In this document: positions 59,201-64,000 of the stretch, in pieces | How the letters are laid out: every line of letters starts with the position of its first letter | Position numbering within the stretch: the stretch's first letter is position 1 | Assembly (NCBI GenBank): GCA_949152475.1 | Contig: OX424560.1 | Span: 4,836,001 to 4,900,000, forward strand | From: Terebella lapidaria | Lineage: Eukaryota > Annelida > Polychaeta > Terebellida > Terebellidae | DNA: 64,000 nt | Direction of reading: 5' to 3' | Made by a program: the position numbers and the translations under genes | Notes under the pieces: generated by a model | Seen by the model: the letters and a program-made list of their open reading frames with translations, nothing else | The model's database searches: none | Told to the model about the DNA's origin: nothing

Positions 59201-62200
59201 CAGGTCAATAAACTGCAAAGAATATGGCAAAGAATCGACAGTGGATGAATAGACATCCAACAATTGCATACAGAAGAATGCATATTCATGAGTCTGACCT
59301 GAGATTTGTAGACGGTACCATGACCAAACCCTCGCTCGAATGATGACTTGTTGAGTATAAATGCATCCTCCATATCATAACCCTGTGAAGCGATAAGAAA
59401 TGACACTTGAAATCCAACAACACTTAACTTTTTAAACTATATATCGCCTTTTGCTGTGCAATATAAATGGCATAATGACTACCCACTGTGTAGGAGATGA
59501 CACAGACGACTGCGTTAGTGCCGAGGGGGTAGTTGTCCATGGCGTAGTGGTCGTGCATGTACGGACGGACGATGGGGGACTGTGGCGTCTGGATACGATA
59601 CAGTTTGTTGTCGGCGCGGTGCGGCCAAGCATGGAGAGGTGAACCCATCGTCTGCTTGCCCATCTGTCATGACACAGGAGAGAAGCAGTATTGTCATTAG
59701 CAATACTCATGACATGTAGGTAACGGCAAAATTCCACTGCCAAAGTCACTAGTGTATTTATCTAGTGGTTGTAAAATCTTGGTACTGTTATGGTTGATAT
59801 AGACAAGTGGTCATGTTAACTTGACTCTGGTACACATATCTGTTGCCATATTTATGAGGCACTGTCAAATATTGCTATGGTACCTGACATTGGTACTGGT
59901 TTCTGGTTGCTATGGTTACCTGACACTGGTACATGTTTCTGGTTGTTATAGTTACCCGACATTGATACATGTTTCTGGTTGCTATAGGTACCTAAAACTG
60001 GTACATGTTTCTGGCTGTTATAGTTACCTGACACTGGTACATGTTTCTGGTTGTTATAGTTACCTAACACTGGTACCGTATTCGCGCGCATACAGTCGCA
60101 TGTGCGTTTATCTGAAATTTGCTTGTTTTAGGCCACTTATAATTTGGAAATAATTTCGTACATACGCACATGTGCGATCGTTTTCGATATGGGGTTGACT
60201 GCAAATCCCTTTGATCAGGCTCAGATAGTTTGACAGTTATATGAGGCCGACACGACTGTCAAAACCACCCCGACTCGTCAATTGCAGAGACATGGTTTGG
60301 TGCATGAATGAATTCAGACATGGGTACTTGTGTTGGTGTAAGTGCATGATGTATAATCTATTGTTGTGTGAAGCTGTTGGGACTTCGGGAAACAAATAAA
60401 ATTTGTTGTTTGGGTCGTTGCTATTTCAAAACAAATCCACATGTCACTTGGAAGAAGAAAGTGAAACAAACAGCCTGATTGGTGGGGTTCTTATGACGTC
60501 ATATCTGGCCTTTCACCACTGGCTGATTCGTTTTGAAAGGTAACTTTTGATTGGTTGGAATGTGAATCAGCTCATGAATATTAATGAGTATGCCAGAAAG
60601 ATGGCAACTTCCTGCTGGGCGGCAAACATCACAAACATGAACGAAACAAGGGCTTTTCAAGATATTTATTTCACACTCATGAACAGAAATGACACATCCT
60701 GATCATAGGATGTCAAACGAAATCACAAGTGTCAACTAGACATAAAAGCCTATAGGCTTTGTGGCATCCCCCAATTTGTTATTATTTCAAATGGTCATAC
60801 TGGACTGAGAAAAAAGGATACATAGGCCATTGTATGTGGGTAAGAGTGAGAGCTCATCAGACAGTTTCTTACCAGAACTGCTTTCTATCATCTTGACAAC
60901 TTGGCCCACCAGACATTTGCCACCCAAAATGAATGGACAATTACCCAGCCAATATTCAGAGTACTACCCAGCCAATATTCAGAATACTAGTATATTTAAT
61001 CAGGATGTTCGTGATATTTTCAGGTGCTCCTGTCAAATGTAAAATGATACGTGACTAAAAGAATGCTGTGTCATCTTGGCCAATTTTGTGATTTCAAAAC
61101 TTGTACAATACAGCGGAATTTTCGCATTCACATTATAACCAAAGCCAAACATTTCCCAGCTAACTAAAACAATGATGATTTGGTCATTGCATGTGAAATA
61201 GAGTTGGATAACAAAACATTCAAACAATACATGTTTGTACAATATAAATGCAGACAGGGCAAATCATCCCCCAAGCATGTTGTGTCATGTGTGTGGCTTA
61301 TTAACCAAGTATTGTATTCTGTGGGGTGGAACTTCATTCTTTTACCATGTACACACACTAGTAAACCAGGCTTTGGAGGGGGGAGTGAGGGATTATGCAT
61401 GGATATGAGCCTGGGGTCAAGTTGGACATGCTAGCTGTATCACTTGTCAGGCATGACTGAGCAGGGCTGGCTAAGGGGGGGGGGGGAGTGAGTGATTATG
61501 CATGGATATGAGCCTGGGGTCAAGTTGGACATGCTAGCTGTATCACTTGTCAGGCATGACTGAGCAGGGCTGGCTAAGAGGGCGGAGCCTATCTTGCTGT
61601 GCTGGACAGACTGGCTGATCTTGTAAGGCTAACTGAGCAGGGCTGGCTGAGAGGGGCGGAGCCTATCGCTGTGCTGGACAGAGTGGCTGATTTTGTAAGG
61701 CATTACTGAGCAGGGCCCTCATATACTGCACTAGCTGAGAGGGCAGAGCCTAGCCTCATGCTGGACATGCAGGCTGCAGTCAGTGAATACAGTAGCATGG
61801 CTCAGTTACAGTATTACATCTGCATGGGGGCAGGCAAGGGAAAAATTCCGTCCCAAAAAAAAAAAAAATACACCCAAAAAATTTTTTTCTCCTGGAAATT
61901 GCCTGAATCAAATTATGACATTGACAGGAATCGCCAGATTTTTTTTCCAAAATGGCCGCTGGCGGCCATCTTGGATTTCGGATCTCGAAGAAAAACAATA
62001 GGGGTTAGGAGCAAAGTATTTCGGATGAGCTGTGAAAATTTCGGAAAGATAGATCAAGGCGTTCAAGAGTTATGATCCGGAAACCAAACGGCGGAAGAAA
62101 AAAAAAAAATAAAAAAAATAAGGCCTCCCGATTTTCAATCGGGATGCCTAATAACATCCACCGTAATTAGGCAATCAACATCACAATTTATTTGACAGTT

Positions 62201-63241
62201 TGCAATCCATTGACCGCAGACACAGCCGCGATTGACACGAACTGACGGTCACGATTGCATGAAATCAGTCAAGCACATGACATGGAACCGATGATCTTAC
62301 GATCAAAAATTTTTTACTGTCATTCTTGATTTTGATTTTTCTTTCAATCACAAGCACATGTGCGTATATTCAAAATATACGCACACCTTCGACTATACGC
62401 ACATGCGACTGTATGCGCGCGAATACTGTACATGTTTCTGGTTGTTATAGTTACCTGACACTGGTACATGTTTCTGGTTGCTATACAATGTAGTTACCTA
62501 AAACTGGTACATGTTTCTGGCTGTTATAGTTACCTGACACTGGTACATGTTTCTGGTTGTTATATTTACCTAACACTGGTACATGTTTCTGGTTGTTATA
62601 GTTACCTGACACTGGTACATGTTTCTGGTTGCTATAGTTACCTGACACTGGTACATTTTTCTGTTTGTTATAGTTACCTGACACTGGTACATGTTCCTGG
62701 TTGCTATAGTTACCTGACATTGGTACATGTTTCTGGTTGTTATAGTTACCTGACACTGGTACATGTTTCTGGGACTCTGGTTGAAGTCTGAGAAGGGTGT
62801 GAGAGATGCAATCGCGGACAGCATGCTGAACTCAGACAGCTCTTGGTGTGTTGTGATCTGTAACGCACACAAAACATACAATCTGAACTGTATCAATTTG
62901 TCTTGGAACAACAGGTTTGGATGCTGGCAGTGGCAGCAACACTAGACATTGATTCCTTGATGTATCAGACATATTCCATCATTTATTAGTTAAATCAGAT
63001 ACCCACAAGTTCTATGGAGTGTGTAGTTATACCCCATACATACCCCCTCGTGAGCCTCCTCAGGGGTGATACAAATGTTCATGTAGGCCTGCTCAAATGT
63101 GCCGATCATCTCTATAGCATCGAGTGCGAGGTTTCTGACAGGGCGTATCATGCGTGCGGTGGACGTGAAGAGGTTCACGCCAGGATACTGCGCCGGGACC
63201 GGGCGTTGAGGTACGAGACAGATCTCCATCTGACGCGGAAC
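56216..63241 (-). CDS. POLR1B: RNA polymerase I second-largest subunit (RPA2), C-terminal half, 13 exons, partial at the right edge
   Basis: Core catalytic subunit of nucleolar RNA polymerase I, which transcribes rRNA genes. Exons in coding order: 63241-63044, 62857-62750, 59663-59487, 59382-59299, 59212-59158, 59057-58961, 58789-58648, 58395-58337, 58195-58098, 57882-57757, 57386-57259, 56944-56780 and 56437-56216. All phases fit, giving 552 aa to the stop; the family is about 1130 aa, so the N-terminal half lies beyond the window. Visible landmarks are [90 protein letters not shown] and a C-terminal four-Cys zinc ribbon (MCKKCGC...RCLTCNR) ending [16 protein letters not shown]. The tail matches Pol I, not Pol II or III. 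Two of its donors are embedded in minisatellites. Confidence 0.94.
58543..58660 (-). repeat. 35-bp minisatellite spanning the donor of the POLR1B exon 58789-58648
   Basis: On the minus strand the exon end ATCCAG|GTCAGGTCAAATAG is repeated in the intron. Three 35-bp copies (58613-58647, 58578-58612, 58543-58577) each begin just after an ATCCAG word. Two of them recreate ATCCAG|GTCATG. A further ATCCAG, followed by A instead of G, lies at about 58537-58542. Confidence 0.8.
59770..60078 (-). repeat. Distal part of the 36-bp splice-junction minisatellite in POLR1B
   Basis: Six or seven copies of the 36-bp unit described for 62426-62761, in the same orientation and more diverged towards 59770. 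It is separated from the proximal part by a 2.35 kb transposon. Confidence 0.85.
61375..61745. repeat. Tandem duplications inside the 2.35 kb element
   Basis: A 103-bp unit (GATTATGCATGGATATGAGC and onward) is present twice, at 61391 and 61494, almost identical and separated by a G tract. It is followed by two or three copies of a unit of about 75 bp (CTGAGCAGGGCTGGCT, GGCGGAGCCTATC, GTGCTGGACAGA, TGGCTGAT). Confidence 0.8.
62122..62151. repeat. Short hairpin inside the 2.35 kb element
   Basis: AGGC-TCCCGAT-TTTCA-ATCGGGA-GCCT-type inverted repeat following an A-rich tract. A perfect palindrome ATGGCCGCTGGCGGCCAT lies at about 61954. Role unknown. Confidence 0.6.
62426..62761 (-). repeat. 36-bp minisatellite spanning the donor of the POLR1B exon 62857-62750
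   Basis: On the minus strand the exon ends AGAAACATGTACCAGTGTCAG, immediately followed by GTAACTATAAC (exon low end 62750). The intron then repeats this junction (AACATGTACCAGTGTCAG|GTAACTATA-CAACCAG) about nine times before the transposon at 62425. The unit is 36 bp (12 codons), so the repeats stay open in the exon frame and each keeps a CAG|GTAACT donor. Confidence 0.92.
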
Positions 63242-63454
63242 CTGGGGGTACACGAGAAAACACGCTAGTTTTTTTTTTTACTATGGAATTTGTCCTGTTC
63301 TGTGCTATAAAATTGAACTTGAAAAGTGAATGTGGTATCTTGCATGAAATATTTTGCATAAATATTTCAGTACATGTTTTTGGCTGTGACATTCTGTCAT
63401 TAAAAGCATATGTTTATACCATACGTGTTACTACAATAATTCAATCAGAAAATT
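63242..63454 (-). other. POLR1B intron upstream of exon 63241-63044
   Basis: A polypyrimidine/acceptor run (CCCCCAG) precedes the exon on the minus strand. Otherwise AT-rich, with a T10 tract at about 63270. No exon seen. Confidence 0.5.
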
Positions 63455-63837
63455 AGGCCAAGGGCCGAAGATAGGTTACCGGACAATGTTTAATATTTTA
63501 GATGTTAGCCAGGTCACTGGTTGAATTCAAGGTCAAGAGAATATTCAGCATATATAACATTACGCATATATCATGTCCACAGTTGATTGCTAAGCTGTAA
63601 ATTCAATAATCAGCGAGATATTAGCAATTTTGTGCTGTGGCCTTGAAAATGAAGGGGCAAAGGTCAAATTCAAGGTCATCAAAATATTCAGTGTATATCA
63701 TTTTCTATATCATGTCCACAATTGATTCCCAAGCCATACAGTCAATAGAGGAGCAAGATATGAGCCAGTTTGTCCTTGGACCTTGAAAATGAGGTCAGAG
63801 GTCAAATTCAAGGTCCGAGAATATTCAGCATACATGT
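63455..63837 (-). mobile_element. Second, truncated copy of the 134-bp satellite element
   Basis: From GGCCAAGGGCCGAAGATAGG it runs into GGTTACCGGACAATG and then about three diverged 134-bp units read in the opposite sense to those at 50560-52860 (CCTTGAAAATGA, AAAGGTCAAATTCAAGGTCA). It breaks off at about 63837, where another repeat begins. Confidence 0.75.
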
Positions 63838-64000
63838 ACCGTCTTTCACCAAAGATAATCCGCTACCATAGATAATCCGCACCCCTATTTTGAGGCTCAA
63901 TTTCTCGGGAAAAACCTATTACTCAGTGTATTATCCGCACCCCCATTCTCCGGTGGAGGTGTGAAATTTCCTCGTCGAGTCGCGAGCCCGATCGGTCAAT
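63838..64000. mobile_element. Unidentified repeat at the window edge
   Basis: Starts abruptly where the satellite element ends. Contains three copies of a (G)ATAATCCGC word, two of them followed by ACCCC (63857, 63874, and TTATCCGCACCCCC near 63940). This looks like the end of a DNA transposon, possibly pogo/Tigger-like, but the copy is cut by the window end. Confidence 0.35.

Larger units (their letters stand above)
60079..62425. mobile_element. 2.35 kb element with perfect 29-bp TIRs, splitting the POLR1B minisatellite
   Basis: Starts TATTCGCGCGCATACAGTCG and continues CATGTGCGT; the right end is its exact reverse complement, 29 of 29 bases. A GTAC flanks both sides, one base from the TIR, and may be the target duplication, although GTAC is also part of the minisatellite unit. 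The interior has no transposase-like ORF. It includes duplicated blocks at 61380-61750 and a homopolymer-rich segment at 61850-62130. Non-autonomous DNA transposon, family unknown. Confidence 0.72.

Noticed and set aside
59821..60153. Plus-strand repetitive ORF in the distal minisatellite
   Set aside because: Antisense reading of the same 36-bp repeat.
62481..62911. Long open frames reading through the 36-bp repeat as a repetitive protein
   Set aside because: The openness follows from the 12-codon unit; the conserved polymerase motif continues in the exon at 59663, so this is intron, not a repeat protein.
1..64000. CRISPR arrays, bacterial operons, rRNA and tRNA genes
   Set aside because: None seen; all tandem arrays lack CRISPR-like spacing and the gene content is metazoan.

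Overview
This is animal nuclear DNA: AT-rich, intron-rich, with split genes on both strands and several nested transposons. The gene content is metazoan. Three introns carry minisatellites whose repeat unit spans the 5' splice site. I recall such exon/intron-junction minisatellites being described in amphioxus, so a cephalochordate (Branchiostoma) is my best guess. This is inference; no identity search was run.

Layout, left to right. (1) 738-13654, plus: a complete seven-exon Cys-loop receptor subunit of the nicotinic acetylcholine receptor type (515 aa). (2) 17000-17839, plus: a single-exon bHLH factor of the Fer3/Ptf1a group with a TATA box about 100 bp upstream. A degenerate minisatellite follows it and is split by (3) 18323-28817, a 10.5 kb element with terminal inverted repeats (TIRs) of about 290 bp. 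Nested inside it on the minus strand are a LINE with two ORFs (ORF2 at 20120-23918 with one frameshift, ORF1 at 26532-27884) and a fragment of a second, CR1/L2-like reverse transcriptase. ORF1 is the outstanding object of the window: an L1-type RNA-binding ORF1 protein fused to a C-terminal NADAR (YbiA-like) domain, the fold of ADP-ribose-processing enzymes. (4) 31006-34871, plus: a coiled-coil plus Death-domain protein (663 aa). (5) 35449-41759, minus: a nine-exon hillarin/KY-type LIM plus transglutaminase-like protein (1090 aa) that appears to have lost the catalytic Cys and His. A truncated LINE lies in one intron. (6) 43429-45706, minus: a small three-exon single-pass membrane protein with one TSP1 repeat. 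(7) 47223-54321, plus: a complete chondroitin polymerizing factor (CHPF) with five exons. Its fourth intron holds a 2.7 kb element made largely of a 134-bp tandem repeat rich in nuclear-receptor half-sites. (8) 56216-63241, minus: the 3' half (13 exons, 552 aa) of RNA polymerase I subunit RPA2 (POLR1B), running off the right edge.

All gene models were joined by hand using GT/AG sites. Every junction preserves phase and every total is a multiple of three. The genes do not form a pathway. Points of shared interest are how introns are remodelled (splice-site minisatellites, nested transposons) and the LINE that has acquired a predicted ADP-ribose hydrolase-like domain. Three more coding-looking exons (33577-33953, 41819-42082, 45893-46090) could not be assigned to a gene.
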